From positions 62,001-126,000 of the forward strand of contig NZ_JADIJK010000009.1 of the NCBI RefSeq assembly GCF_017355205.1: a stretch of DNA of 64,000 nucleotides. The letters are read 5' to 3'. A program made the translations under genes and the position numbers. Shown piece after piece: positions 54,567 through 63,997 of the stretch. The DNA is from Bacillus sp. SD088 (GTDB taxonomy: Bacteria > Bacillota > Bacilli > Bacillales > Bacillaceae_C). Each line of letters starts with the position of its first letter. Position 1 is the first letter of the stretch. Below the pieces are notes generated by a model, which was not told the DNA's origin, did not search any database, and saw nothing but the letters and a program-made list of their open reading frames with translations.

Positions 54567-56192
54567 TTAGTTATTTTTATATCTTTCCAAGGCGTTTTGT
54601 TGGATTTCCATATATTCGTCTAATCTCATTTTCTTCACCTTATCTACATAATTATCCCAATTCGATAATGGTTCAGCACCAGTAATAAATTTATCTCGCA
54701 TTTCGTCAACATATTTATGGATATCCGCTTGTAATCCAATTAATTTATTATTTTCTTCTACTGTAAAGGTGAATCTTGGCCAAATTTCATCAGGCAAATA
54801 GGGGCTTAATGCTTCAGCTGTTTCAAGAGAGGCGGGTAAAGTTTCTGCACCTTTAAATGTTGCTTCTCTAACAATCCCCGGATACCCTATGCCTAGCCAA
54901 ATGATATATTTAGACAATTCTTGTTCCATTGTTAAACCGTCTGAACTATTTGTGATCTTATCCAAATATTGAAGTTCTCCATTCTCATCAACTTCAAAGG
55001 TTTCTCCTTCTACGCCCATGAAGAACAGTTTGGCACCTTCCTCACTATAGAAATAGTCCATCCATCTCAGAGTGGCAGGGATGTTCTTATTGGCATTTGT
55101 GACAACGAAGCCCCCCATAGAGGACAACGGGGAATTCATCTGGTTAAATGCCTTGCCATTAGGACCTTCTAGTGCAGGGAGTCCGACGAAATTCTCACCT
55201 GCTTTTTTTCCATAAATGGTTTCTGGGCTTGAAATAAAGGTACTTCCATATAATCCTTCCGCCCCCATACCATAACTGGCATTAGCATCAATGGTATAGA
55301 TATTTTTCTGAATTAAGCCTTCAGAATAAAGTTTATTTGTAAATTCAAGCATTTCCTTATATCCATCTGAAATAGGGAAAAAGCGCAATTCATCTATTTC
55401 AGGATCGACATCAAGATATAAATGCTTAAGCCCTCGATTTCCAACACCGAACGGCCCTTTTAAAAATCCAATTAAACCATCCATATTGGTTGCACCATAA
55501 GGAATTTCATCATTCTTTCCGTTTCCATTAAGATCCGTTGCTTTCACGGCCTTTAAGTATTCATAAAAATCATCGATTGTCTGTGGAATATCCATATCTA
55601 GCTGCTCAAGCCAGTCTTTCCTAATCCATGGTTTGCCAATCGTTAAAACGGAAGTAAATTCCGGATCATAGATCGTTGGAATTGAATAGATATTGCCATC
55701 AGGAAATGTGATTCCCTTGCGAATTTCAGGATACTCTTCCAACAAAGCAGTCAAATTTGGCATATACTCTGTAATTAAATCATTCATTTTTGGAAAAACA
55801 CCTTGCTGACCATATTTAAGCAAATCCTCATTTGGTAAAACCATTGCATAAAATACATCAGGCAATGTCCCCCCAGCAAGGGTTAGGTTTCTTTTCTCCT
55901 CTAAACCATCATTGGGAACCAGTTCCCATTCAATATGAATATTGGACATCTCCTCATATGTTTGCCATATGAGCGTGTCATTGTAATCATTAGCCGATAG
56001 CGGAGATTGTCCTGACATGAACTTGAGCGTAATCTTATCATTGACAACAGGCATTCCATCTTTATTGAAGTTTTCCAATTGACCTTCATCAATTTCCGAT
56101 TCTTTTGTTTTCTCTTTTTGATCACTACACGCTACTAAAATAAATAAACTAGATAACATAATGAAAAGTAAATTTTTTTTAATCCCCCTCAA
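54567..56192 (-). CDS. LplA-type substrate-binding lipoprotein, paralogue 2
   Basis: A 541-residue lipoprotein binding protein, closely related to those at 48469 and 57432. The signal (KKNLLFIMLSSLFILVACS) ends at lipobox LVAC. Diagnostic stretches are LTLAGGTLPDVFYAMV, DLNGNGKNDEIPYGATN and the ending NALERYKNN. The start is placed at a TTG at 56192, after a strong GGAGGGGG site; the longer frame to 56207 begins inside that site. It is followed on the same strand by the isomerase/epimerase gene and preceded by an AraC regulator gene, so the three probably form one unit. Confidence 0.9.
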   Translation of the reverse strand: MRGIKKNLLFIMLSSLFILVACSDQKEKTKESEIDEGQLENFNKDGMPVVNDKITLKFMSGQSPLSANDYNDTLIWQTYEEMSNIHIEWELVPNDGLEEKRNLTLAGGTLPDVFYAMVLPNEDLLKYGQQGVFPKMNDLITEYMPNLTALLEEYPEIRKGITFPDGNIYSIPTIYDPEFTSVLTIGKPWIRKDWLEQLDMDIPQTIDDFYEYLKAVKATDLNGNGKNDEIPYGATNMDGLIGFLKGPFGVGNRGLKHLYLDVDPEIDELRFFPISDGYKEMLEFTNKLYSEGLIQKNIYTIDANASYGMGAEGLYGSTFISSPETIYGKKAGENFVGLPALEGPNGKAFNQMNSPLSSMGGFVVTNANKNIPATLRWMDYFYSEEGAKLFFMGVEGETFEVDENGELQYLDKITNSSDGLTMEQELSKYIIWLGIGYPGIVREATFKGAETLPASLETAEALSPYLPDEIWPRFTFTVEENNKLIGLQADIHKYVDEMRDKFITGAEPLSNWDNYVDKVKKMRLDEYMEIQQNALERYKNN

Positions 56193-56367
56193 TGCTACCC
56201 CCTCCATTTTCCCTTTTTATGCCCATCGCTTTCTCTGCTATTATATGCGCGCGTGAGGATAAAAAGGACAATGTTCAGCATAGAAAAAATTTAAGAATCT
56301 AGTTGATAGCTCCTATCACCACTGTTTTTGAATCATTTTATTATTAAGAAGGGATTCTATTATAAAA

Positions 56368-57138
56368 CTAAAAACGATTGATTTTTCGATATTCCGAAGG
56401 GCGGATCTCCATATGCTTATTGAATATACGGCTGAGGTAATATCCGCTTTCATATCCACATTCATGAGCAATCGTATCTAGATTCCAATCTGTTTCCAAT
56501 AATAAGTTAGCCGCCTTTTTTAAGCGGATAGATGTTAGATACTGTACAGGGGTCATATGATAGACTTTTTTGAAACTACGTATCAACTGTACAGATGTGA
56601 GTTGAAACTTCGTGGCCACATTCTTGATTTCGATCGAGTGATGGGCGTGCTCTTCTAGGTATGCAAGGATTTGTTCTAGTACAGGGTGCCGTTCCTCCAA
56701 AGACTTATGGATCATGCTCATCCACAAGTCATGAAAATAATGCTGCTTTAACTCATATACATCTGAGAGAAGATGTAGTTTTCGCAGCTGTTGATAATTT
56801 TCAAATAAACGTGTAGTAGGTGGTATAAATAGTTTCTGCTCTTTTTCCTGCAGCATGTCTTGCAAGGATCCTGTTTCGTGATACGAAAAATTAAAAGAAA
56901 TGGCATGAAAGCTTAAAGGGGTTTGGATTTTGCGATGAAAGGCAACCTGAGGGGGACAAATTACAACATCCCCTTTTTTTGCATACCCTTCAGATTGGTG
57001 AATTCGATATGTAAAATCACCTTCTTCGATGGCGAATAAAATCCACGTCAAATAGGTATCTTGTTTCAACAGAAAATGTTCCTTTTTATGCCAAAACACA
57101 TGATTAACCAATTTCGGTAATCGTATGGATGCATTCAT
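56368..57138 (-). CDS. AraC-family regulator with N-terminal cupin
   Basis: A 256-residue regulator. The N-terminal cupin (GDVVICPPQVAFHRKI) binds a small effector, and the C-terminal pair of helix-turn-helix motifs is clear (IEIKNVATKFQLTSVQLIRSF and LDTIAHECGYESGYYLSRIF). Unlike the large membrane-bound AraC protein at 35557-37809, this one is soluble. It lies upstream of the binding-protein and isomerase genes on the same strand and is divergent from the binding-protein gene at 57432. It may therefore activate both. Confidence 0.88.
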   Translation of the reverse strand: MNASIRLPKLVNHVFWHKKEHFLLKQDTYLTWILFAIEEGDFTYRIHQSEGYAKKGDVVICPPQVAFHRKIQTPLSFHAISFNFSYHETGSLQDMLQEKEQKLFIPPTTRLFENYQQLRKLHLLSDVYELKQHYFHDLWMSMIHKSLEERHPVLEQILAYLEEHAHHSIEIKNVATKFQLTSVQLIRSFKKVYHMTPVQYLTSIRLKKAANLLLETDWNLDTIAHECGYESGYYLSRIFNKHMEIRPSEYRKINRF

Positions 57139-57304
57139 TTTTATCTACCTTCTTCTTATATGAAATTTTAGATATGATAAAGTTAATCCTGTGCATTTCA
57201 ACGATATTTGATTTCCTATATTCTGTTATTAAGGATATTCAACGATATTATATCATAGCTAACTAGCATTTGTAGTGGAGGTGATAGTTTTTATATCGTC
57301 AATT

Positions 57305-57318
57305 CGTAATCGCTTTCA
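57305..57318. promoter_or_regulatory. cre-like site in the divergent region
   Basis: CGTAATCGCTTTCA, on the minus strand TGAAAGCGATTACG, resembles a CcpA box. It lies between the AraC gene (start 57138) and the binding-protein gene (start 57432), so it could affect either. Confidence 0.5.
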
Positions 57319-57431
57319 AAATTTGCAATATCACTTAGTTTAGAACCGTTGAGATTTTCGTTCCATGCGTGGTGCTCATGATTGACTTGAAGATTGTTTT
57401 AAAAAAATGGTTACAAAAGGGAGGAACAACT

Positions 57432-59057
57432 TTGATAAAGAAAAAGTGGTTAGTTCTAGTTTTGCTGTCTTTTATGTTGATTTTAGCAGCGTGTAGTGAC
57501 AAAGAAACTTCAGCACCTGAAGGCCAGGAATTGGATGACGAAGCTTTAGAAAATTTTAATGAGTCGGATATGCCCATTGTAAATGATCCGATTACAATTA
57601 ATATTATGGCTGGGAAATATGCCTCGAATTCTGATAACTACAATGAACTGCTTGTATGGAAAACGTATGAAGAAATGACGAACATTCATATTAATTGGAC
57701 TTTAGTTCCTTTTGAAGGTCGAGAGGAAAAAAGGAATTTAGCACTTGCGGGCGGCACATTGCCTGAAGTTTTTTATACAATGGCCATGCCCAATCAAGAT
57801 TTATTAAAATATGGCGAGCAAGGGGTATTTGTAAAATTGAATGATCTTATTGATAAATATATGCCAAACCTTACAGCCCTGTTCGAGCAGTATCCTGAAA
57901 TAAAGCAGGGTGCTACTTTCCCAGATGGCAATATTTATGGTCTTCCAACGATCTACGATCCCCAGTTCACATCCGTTCTACTAGGTTCTAAAGGATGGAT
58001 ACGACAGGACTGGCTTGAGCAACTAGAAATGGATATGCCTGAAACCATTGATGATTTTTATAACTATCTAAAGGCAGTAAAAGAAACGGATCTTAATGAA
58101 AATGGGAAGAATGATGAAGTTCCTTACGGTGCAACAGAGATTTCTGGACTACGAGATATTTTAAAGGGAGCATTTGGGATCGGCAATAAAGGTTCAAAGC
58201 AGCCATATCTGGATGAAGATCCTGATACAGGAGAATTACGTTTTTACCCGATTTCTGATGGTTACAAAGAATTATTGACGTACTTAAATAAACTTTACTC
58301 CGAAGGATTAATTCAAGAAAATATCTATAGTATTGATAGGAACCAAAGCTATGGAATGGGGACAGAAGGATTATATGGAAGTACGGTATCCTCGAGTCCG
58401 ATCACGGCCTATGGAGATGAGATGGGGAAAAATTTCGTCGGACTTCCAGCACTTGAGGGGCCGGCTGGAAAGCAATATAACAAAGTGGGGACGCCCTTAT
58501 CTGGAATGGGAGGATTTGTCATTACAAATGAGAATAAAAATATTCCCGCTACCTTAAGATGGATGGATTATTTCTATAGTGAAGAAGGGGCTGAACTGTT
58601 CTTTATGGGGAAAGAAGGAGAAACCTTTGAGGTGGATGAAAATGGCGATTTGCAGTACCTAGATAAAATTACCGATAGTCCTGATGGATTGTCAATGGCG
58701 CAAGAAATAGCCAATTACTTCACTTGGAGTGGTGGCGGGTACCCTGGGATTGTAAAAGAAAGGACATTTAATGGTGCTGAAACCTTACCTGAATCTCTTG
58801 AGGCAACTGAAAAGCTTGAAGCAAATCTATTAGATGAAATTTGGCCAAATTTTACCTATACGGTTGAAGAAAATAATGAATTATCTAGCTTACAATCAGA
58901 TATTCATAAATATGTGAATGAAATGCAGGATAAATTTATCACAGGTAATGAACCTCTTTCAAAGTGGGATGATTATATAAAGAGAATAGAAACAATGAAT
59001 TTAGAGAAGTATATGGAAATTCAAAACGATGCTTATAATCGCTATAAAAATAATTAA
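57432..59057 (+). CDS. LplA-type substrate-binding lipoprotein, paralogue 3
   Basis: A 541-residue lipoprotein, the same length as paralogue 2 and the only one of the group on the plus strand. Signal IKKKWLVLVLLSFMLILAAC with lipobox LAAC. It shares LALAGGTLPEVFYTMA, DLNENGKNDEVPYGAT and the ending NDAYNRYKNN with the other two. Start TTG at 57432 after GGGAGG; the frame back to 57369 has no ribosome site. It has no adjacent permease. It presumably shares a translocator with the paralogues, perhaps the LplC-type permease at the right edge. Confidence 0.9.
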   Translation: MIKKKWLVLVLLSFMLILAACSDKETSAPEGQELDDEALENFNESDMPIVNDPITINIMAGKYASNSDNYNELLVWKTYEEMTNIHINWTLVPFEGREEKRNLALAGGTLPEVFYTMAMPNQDLLKYGEQGVFVKLNDLIDKYMPNLTALFEQYPEIKQGATFPDGNIYGLPTIYDPQFTSVLLGSKGWIRQDWLEQLEMDMPETIDDFYNYLKAVKETDLNENGKNDEVPYGATEISGLRDILKGAFGIGNKGSKQPYLDEDPDTGELRFYPISDGYKELLTYLNKLYSEGLIQENIYSIDRNQSYGMGTEGLYGSTVSSSPITAYGDEMGKNFVGLPALEGPAGKQYNKVGTPLSGMGGFVITNENKNIPATLRWMDYFYSEEGAELFFMGKEGETFEVDENGDLQYLDKITDSPDGLSMAQEIANYFTWSGGGYPGIVKERTFNGAETLPESLEATEKLEANLLDEIWPNFTYTVEENNELSSLQSDIHKYVNEMQDKFITGNEPLSKWDDYIKRIETMNLEKYMEIQNDAYNRYKNN

Positions 59058-59067
59058 GGGAACGAAT

Positions 59068-59305
59068 AATGAGGCTGGGACAAAAGTGTTTTCACTCAAG
59101 ACAAAACCGAACTACTAGTGCATATACCCCGCTCCGGAAATATACTTCACTTTCCGCGGGCGGCTGGTGAGCTTCCTCGTGCTGTCGCACTCCGGGATCT
59201 CACCGATGCCTTTGTTCCCGCAGGAGTCTTCGTATATTTTCTACGCTAAGACAATTCATTGTTCGTCTTTGGAGGTTAGCACTTTAGTTTTATCCCAGCC
59301 TCATT
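59068..59305. repeat. GC-rich intergenic repeat with GAGGCTGGGA ends (copy 3)
   Basis: Perfect 13-base inverted ends AATGAGGCTGGGA (59068-59080) and TCCCAGCCTCATT (59293-59305). The core contains CCGCGGGCGGCTGGTGAGC and GGATCTCACCGATG. It separates two convergent genes and may terminate both. This is the best preserved of the three copies. Confidence 0.75.
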
Positions 59306-59316
59306 AAATTTGTATT

Positions 59317-61146
59317 TTATTCACAAAAAATTTCGATTAACCTCGCATGATCCAACCCATTGGTTTTTATGCCTTCGATCCTTAGCTTTTTTATCTGTTC
59401 AAGTCGAACTGGAAAACGAAGCAAACGTTGATAATTATCCTTCACATCCGCAATTTCGGTCTTATTACCATCTACATCCTCCACAATCAGCTTAAAATCT
59501 TTCAACGTTTCAGCCTGTGGGCGTCCCCATTGCATACGTTTCTGCAACCAATCAAGGTGGGCCAATGTTAGCCAACGGTGGAGCCCAGAGTCAAGTACAA
59601 GTGAAATATTCACTAGATTTACTGGCTGACCCCAGTTTAACTCCATCCAAGGATTCTCATCTTGCGGATCTGACATCCAGCGATGCGTACTTACAAAAGT
59701 CAAATCTGGTCGTACACCAGATGGACCGTGAACAGAGCGAGTGTGTCCGTCTACCACATTGGCCGCATGGCCATTTTTCTGTTCAGATGATGCTGTAATA
59801 GTAGCATCTCTGGCAAGGTTTTTCTCAAGCACGAAACCTGGAAGAAAAGCCCCTTGTTTTAGCAACTCCTGTTGTGCTTCTTTTACAATATTTCGATTGG
59901 TCCAAGCGTCCTTGAACGATACTTTACGGTTGTACTGATGTCGAATAGCGATGCCGGCAAATGTACCTAACCCCTGCCCCATCACGGCACAAGTTCCCAT
60001 AACTCTCGTACTTGAGAAAGCAATATGGGTAGCAGAAAGATTGCGTCCTGCAAACATCAGATTGGAAATATTCTTGCTAATCATGGAACGCAAAGGAATG
60101 CTATAAAGATAGGGAGTATATGGCTGATTGCACGGTTTTTCATCCTTTTCATCGATTCCTTTGGGCGGATGAGTATCCATCGACCAACCTCCATAGGCAA
60201 CAGTATCCTCAAAAGGTACAGCATCTTGAAGGTCATTTTGCGTAAGTACATGCTGGCCAATGAATCTTCTGGACTCCCTTTTTCCTGGAAGAAATCCAAA
60301 CCAGTCCAATGCCCAATTTTCCGATTCCGGATGATTTCCACTATTTTTAATATGATCCCAGACACCAAGCATGATGGCTAACAATGTATCCCGAATTTCC
60401 TCATTATCTTTAATCGTATCCATTGTTCCACCAAATTCCACCCACCAATAGCCATATTCCCACGAGGAATGATTACGGAATTTCAAATCTTCTTCTGTAA
60501 ATTTCCTTGCCCATTCCGGTGCGACAAAAGGCATGGGGCGACCCATATCTCTTGATGTGAATAGGAGTGATGATCCAAGTCTGTGGGCATCCCTATTTCG
60601 ATTGGCGGCATTTTCTCCATATTCATGTGACGCCTCCCGTCCTGTCGTAAATTCAGCCCCTGCTTCAAAGCCCAATCTGCCGTCTCCTGTACAGTCCACA
60701 AAAATATTCGCAGTGATTATAAAATGATCCTCGGTACTTTCTCTCACCGCACGTGCAGATCGGATCGTATTCCCTTCCATCTCGGTCTCTACCACAGTCG
60801 TGTTTAACAGCAAAGTCAAGTTCGGCTCGGCGCGACATTTTTCATACAGAATCAAATCCAACATATTTGCACTGCGTTGTGGATTGCGAACAGAGCATTC
60901 CAACATAATTTCCTCTATTATCCCACTTTCTCTTCTTTCAGTTTCTAATTCAGTTCCTTTACTGGAAGACCCTGATATATTCATGCGAACTTCCGATGAA
61001 GCATTTCCTCCAAGAACTGGACGATCCTGACATAAAATCACATTAGCCCCGTTTCTTGCCGCCGCTAATGCAGCTGTTACTCCTGTCATTCCTCCTCCAG
61101 CAATAAGAATATCTGTTGCAAACTGTTTAGTATTGCGTTTGGTCAT
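59317..61146 (-). CDS. FAD-dependent oxidoreductase with C-terminal discoidin-like domain
   Basis: A 609-residue flavoprotein of the FAD_oxidored family. The N-terminal Rossmann motif is [21 protein letters not shown], and the family stretch [14 protein letters not shown] follows. A second FAD-contacting motif is [19 protein letters not shown], and [20 protein letters not shown] lies near residue 370. Residues about 430-609 look like an F5/8 type C module ([19 protein letters not shown], then [13 protein letters not shown]). No signal peptide. Enzymes of this family often oxidise sugars or cyclitols in catabolic clusters. It lies downstream of a binding-protein gene on the same strand. ATG with GGAGG upstream. 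Confidence 0.85.
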   Translation of the reverse strand: MTKRNTKQFATDILIAGGGMTGVTAALAAARNGANVILCQDRPVLGGNASSEVRMNISGSSSKGTELETERRESGIIEEIMLECSVRNPQRSANMLDLILYEKCRAEPNLTLLLNTTVVETEMEGNTIRSARAVRESTEDHFIITANIFVDCTGDGRLGFEAGAEFTTGREASHEYGENAANRNRDAHRLGSSLLFTSRDMGRPMPFVAPEWARKFTEEDLKFRNHSSWEYGYWWVEFGGTMDTIKDNEEIRDTLLAIMLGVWDHIKNSGNHPESENWALDWFGFLPGKRESRRFIGQHVLTQNDLQDAVPFEDTVAYGGWSMDTHPPKGIDEKDEKPCNQPYTPYLYSIPLRSMISKNISNLMFAGRNLSATHIAFSSTRVMGTCAVMGQGLGTFAGIAIRHQYNRKVSFKDAWTNRNIVKEAQQELLKQGAFLPGFVLEKNLARDATITASSEQKNGHAANVVDGHTRSVHGPSGVRPDLTFVSTHRWMSDPQDENPWMELNWGQPVNLVNISLVLDSGLHRWLTLAHLDWLQKRMQWGRPQAETLKDFKLIVEDVDGNKTEIADVKDNYQRLLRFPVRLEQIKKLRIEGIKTNGLDHARLIEIFCE

Positions 61147-61286
61147 TACATTTATCCTCCTTCAGGCTAGGTTATAATATTATTGGATATCTTTAATAAC
61201 AGCATATATGGAATATAACCCCTTTAAAATACATAGGATTTACATTTTCATATCCAAAATTTCACCTAATGAGGATAAGATCATTA

Positions 61287-62885
61287 TCATCTCTCAATCG
61301 CTTCAATCTTTAGCTTCATATAATCCTCTAAGCCCATACGTTCAAGTGTTTTAACATACTCATCATATTTCGATAATGGTTCCGTTCCGACAATAAATTT
61401 GTCTCGCATTTCAACAACGTATTTTTCTATATCTGCACCAAATCCATTTAATTTGCTCGTTTCCTCATTAGTATGTCGAATAGACAGCCACGGTTCTTTG
61501 ACCAAATCTGGTGCTAATAGGTCCGAAGATGCCATTTCATCTGGTTTGCTTTCTGCCCCTTGAAAGTATTTTAGAGTAGTCATGGACGGAAAGCCGCCAC
61601 CAGGGAATGTTAAATATTTTGCCCACTCCTCCTCATTAGACAAGCCCTCCTTACTATTTAAAATATGATCCATGTAGACTGCTTCACCATTTTCATCTTT
61701 CTCATAGGTTTCACCTTCAATCCCCATGAAAAACAACAACAAACCTTCGTCACCATAAAAATGATCGATCCATCTTACAGTCGCTTCAGGATATTCATTC
61801 TCACTCGTGATTAGAAATGCACCTGGATTTAATACGGCATCAGAAAACGTCGTCCAGATTTTATCTCCATGTGGTCCTTCCAATTGAGGTAAACTGATAT
61901 ATTGACCACCTAGATTTTCTCCCATAATCTGCATTGGACTATACCAAATGATACTGCCATATTTTCCTTCTTTTTGGTTTGCTAGATATTGCATATGATC
62001 AATGGAATAGACATTTTGTTCGATCAATTCTTCGCTATATAATTTATGAAGATATTCAAGAAATTCTTTGTATTGTTCGGAAGCCGGCCAAAAACGATAG
62101 TTTCCACTTTCTGGATCTAGATCCATATATCCCCCACCGGATCCTTTATTCGCTAATCCAAATGCACCTCTTACATACGAAACTAGTGGATCAATATACG
62201 GGGCCCCATAAGGAATTTCATCTACTTCGCCCCCACTAGGCTCGCCTTCTTTAACCGCTTTCAAATATTGATAATATTCCTCTGTTGTTTTTGGAACATC
62301 CATATCAAGCGCCTCAAGCCAATCCTTCCGAACAAATGGTTTAGGGCCCATACGATATGAAAGAAACTCTGGATCTGCCATTTGTGGAAAACCATAGATA
62401 TTTCCATCTGGCATCGTTACTGCTTCTCTAATTTCAGGATTTTCCTCCATCAATGCTTTGAAATTAGGTGCATATTCATCGATTAAATCATTAAGAGGAA
62501 TGAATACACCTTGCTCTCCATATTTCATAATATCTGCGATAGGCATGGATGCACTATGAAAAGCATCTGGTAAGTTTCCACTTCCAAGGGCAAGATTTCT
62601 TTTTTCTTCAAGTCCTGAATGGGGAACCATTTTCCAAGTAATATTCATGTTTGTCATTTTCTCATACTCATTGAATACCATAATATCGTTCCAATTGGGA
62701 TTTGTTGCGGGTGCTTGACCAGCGAAGATCTCGAGGTTTATTTCTTCATCCACAATTGGAAATCCTGTTTCATTTACGTTATTGTTTGCTCCTTCACTGC
62801 GAACTTTAACCTTACCATTTTGACTACAGGCCGTTAGAAGTACAAATAATAAAAGGGCTAAAAATAGGGTAATTTTATTCTGCAA
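61287..62885 (-). CDS. LplA-type substrate-binding lipoprotein, paralogue 4
   Basis: A 532-residue lipoprotein related to paralogues 1-3 but more distant. Signal NKITLFLALLLFVLLTACS with lipobox LTAC. Shared features: LEEKRNLALGSGNLPDAFHS, GNIYGFPQMADPEF and RWIDHFYGDEGLLLFFMG. The EF-like loop of the others (NGNGK) is replaced by GEPSGGEVDEIPYGA, so that putative calcium site appears lost. It lies just downstream of the LplC-type permease on the same strand, making it the natural partner of that transporter. TTG start after GGAGGAG. Confidence 0.88.
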   Translation of the reverse strand: MQNKITLFLALLLFVLLTACSQNGKVKVRSEGANNNVNETGFPIVDEEINLEIFAGQAPATNPNWNDIMVFNEYEKMTNMNITWKMVPHSGLEEKRNLALGSGNLPDAFHSASMPIADIMKYGEQGVFIPLNDLIDEYAPNFKALMEENPEIREAVTMPDGNIYGFPQMADPEFLSYRMGPKPFVRKDWLEALDMDVPKTTEEYYQYLKAVKEGEPSGGEVDEIPYGAPYIDPLVSYVRGAFGLANKGSGGGYMDLDPESGNYRFWPASEQYKEFLEYLHKLYSEELIEQNVYSIDHMQYLANQKEGKYGSIIWYSPMQIMGENLGGQYISLPQLEGPHGDKIWTTFSDAVLNPGAFLITSENEYPEATVRWIDHFYGDEGLLLFFMGIEGETYEKDENGEAVYMDHILNSKEGLSNEEEWAKYLTFPGGGFPSMTTLKYFQGAESKPDEMASSDLLAPDLVKEPWLSIRHTNEETSKLNGFGADIEKYVVEMRDKFIVGTEPLSKYDEYVKTLERMGLEDYMKLKIEAIER

Positions 62886-63139
62886 TTAATACTCCTCCAA
62901 TTCATTATCTACCTCATGTCCTTATACTCTCATAATAAGGGGTTAAAAAGAGGCTAGTATAGCGAGACTTATCGGAATGTTAACGCCCCCCACTTAGTAC
63001 TTCTTTGAAAGCTCATCCTCTTGAAGCGGGGGTCACACGGATGGTTGCACCGGGATAAAATAATAGAATTTATTTCTTAAACACCTATCTTCTTAGTTCA
63101 ATAGATTCTCATGCCTAAACATGCTTTCTCCTTAAAAAT
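62886..63139. other. Gap between permease and binding-protein genes
   Basis: 254 bases with a possible stem, CGCCCCCCAC near 62986 with GCGGGGGTC near 63026. Such a hairpin between permease and binding-protein genes could set different message levels for the two. No gene seen. Confidence 0.35.
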
Positions 63140-63997
63140 TTACTCCTTCACCGATCCAATCAATACCCCCTGTACAAAGAAGCGTTGAAGGAATGGGTAG
63201 ACGATTAAAAGTGGTAAGGAAGAGACCATGATGACGGCATACTTTACTAAGCTGGCTGTTTTCACCTGCTCCACCAAGGACTCGATTTCCCCTGGTCCAC
63301 CGCCACCTTCTTGGCTAATTTGTGCGACCACCAATATTTGCCTTAAGATCAGCTGTAATGGATATAACTTTTCGTTTGAAAGGTAAATCAACGCTGTAAA
63401 GTATTGATTCCATAAGCTGACCGCATGGAATAAGGCCATTACCGCAATAATTGGCATCGAGAGGGGAATGACTACTTTTCCAAAGATGTAGTAGTCCGAA
63501 GCCCCATCGATTTTGGCAGCTTCTACTAACTGGTCGGGAATGGTTTGTTGAAAGAATGTCCGCGCTACAAGAATCGACCATGCTCCAACGACACCTGGGA
63601 TGACAATCGCCCAAATTGTGTCGATCATCCCCAAGGTTTTAATGACGAGATACGTCGGGATTAATCCACCATTAAACATCATCGTAAATAAAATGATCCA
63701 TAAAATATATTTCTTCCCCATCACTTCTTTTCTTGATAAGGCATATGCACAAGGCAATAACACGATTAAGTGGATGATTGTGCCCACAATTGTATAAAAA
63801 ATTGTATTCCGATACCCCAGCCAAATTGCATCATTTTGAAAGACCCGTTGATAGCCCGCAAAGGTGATATCGACCGGCCACAGCCACATTTTCCCTGTAC
63901 TTACCGCTGCCGGGTCACTAATCGAGGCACTGATCACAAAAATAAGCGGATACACAATCACTAATGTTAAAAATCCGACCAAAATTTTATTAATCAA
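63140..63997 (-). CDS. ABC transporter permease, LplC/YtcP type (5' part outside window)
   Basis: At least 285 residues. Six membrane helices are visible, the EAA loop is QLVEAAKIDGASDYYIFGKV and the C-terminus is the usual FVQGVLIGSVKE. Compared with the homologue at 33377-34273, about a dozen N-terminal residues are missing, so the Met at 63997 is probably internal and the gene continues past the window edge. An LplB partner should lie just beyond. It is the only permease seen for the four LplA paralogues. Confidence 0.9.
   Translation of the reverse strand: MINKILVGFLTLVIVYPLIFVISASISDPAAVSTGKMWLWPVDITFAGYQRVFQNDAIWLGYRNTIFYTIVGTIIHLIVLLPCAYALSRKEVMGKKYILWIILFTMMFNGGLIPTYLVIKTLGMIDTIWAIVIPGVVGAWSILVARTFFQQTIPDQLVEAAKIDGASDYYIFGKVVIPLSMPIIAVMALFHAVSLWNQYFTALIYLSNEKLYPLQLILRQILVVAQISQEGGGGPGEIESLVEQVKTASLVKYAVIMVSSLPLLIVYPFLQRFFVQGVLIGSVKE

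Noticed and set aside
63140-63997. Met at 63997 as the true start of the permease
   Set aside because: The homologue in this window has about a dozen more N-terminal residues, and no ribosome site can be checked at the edge.
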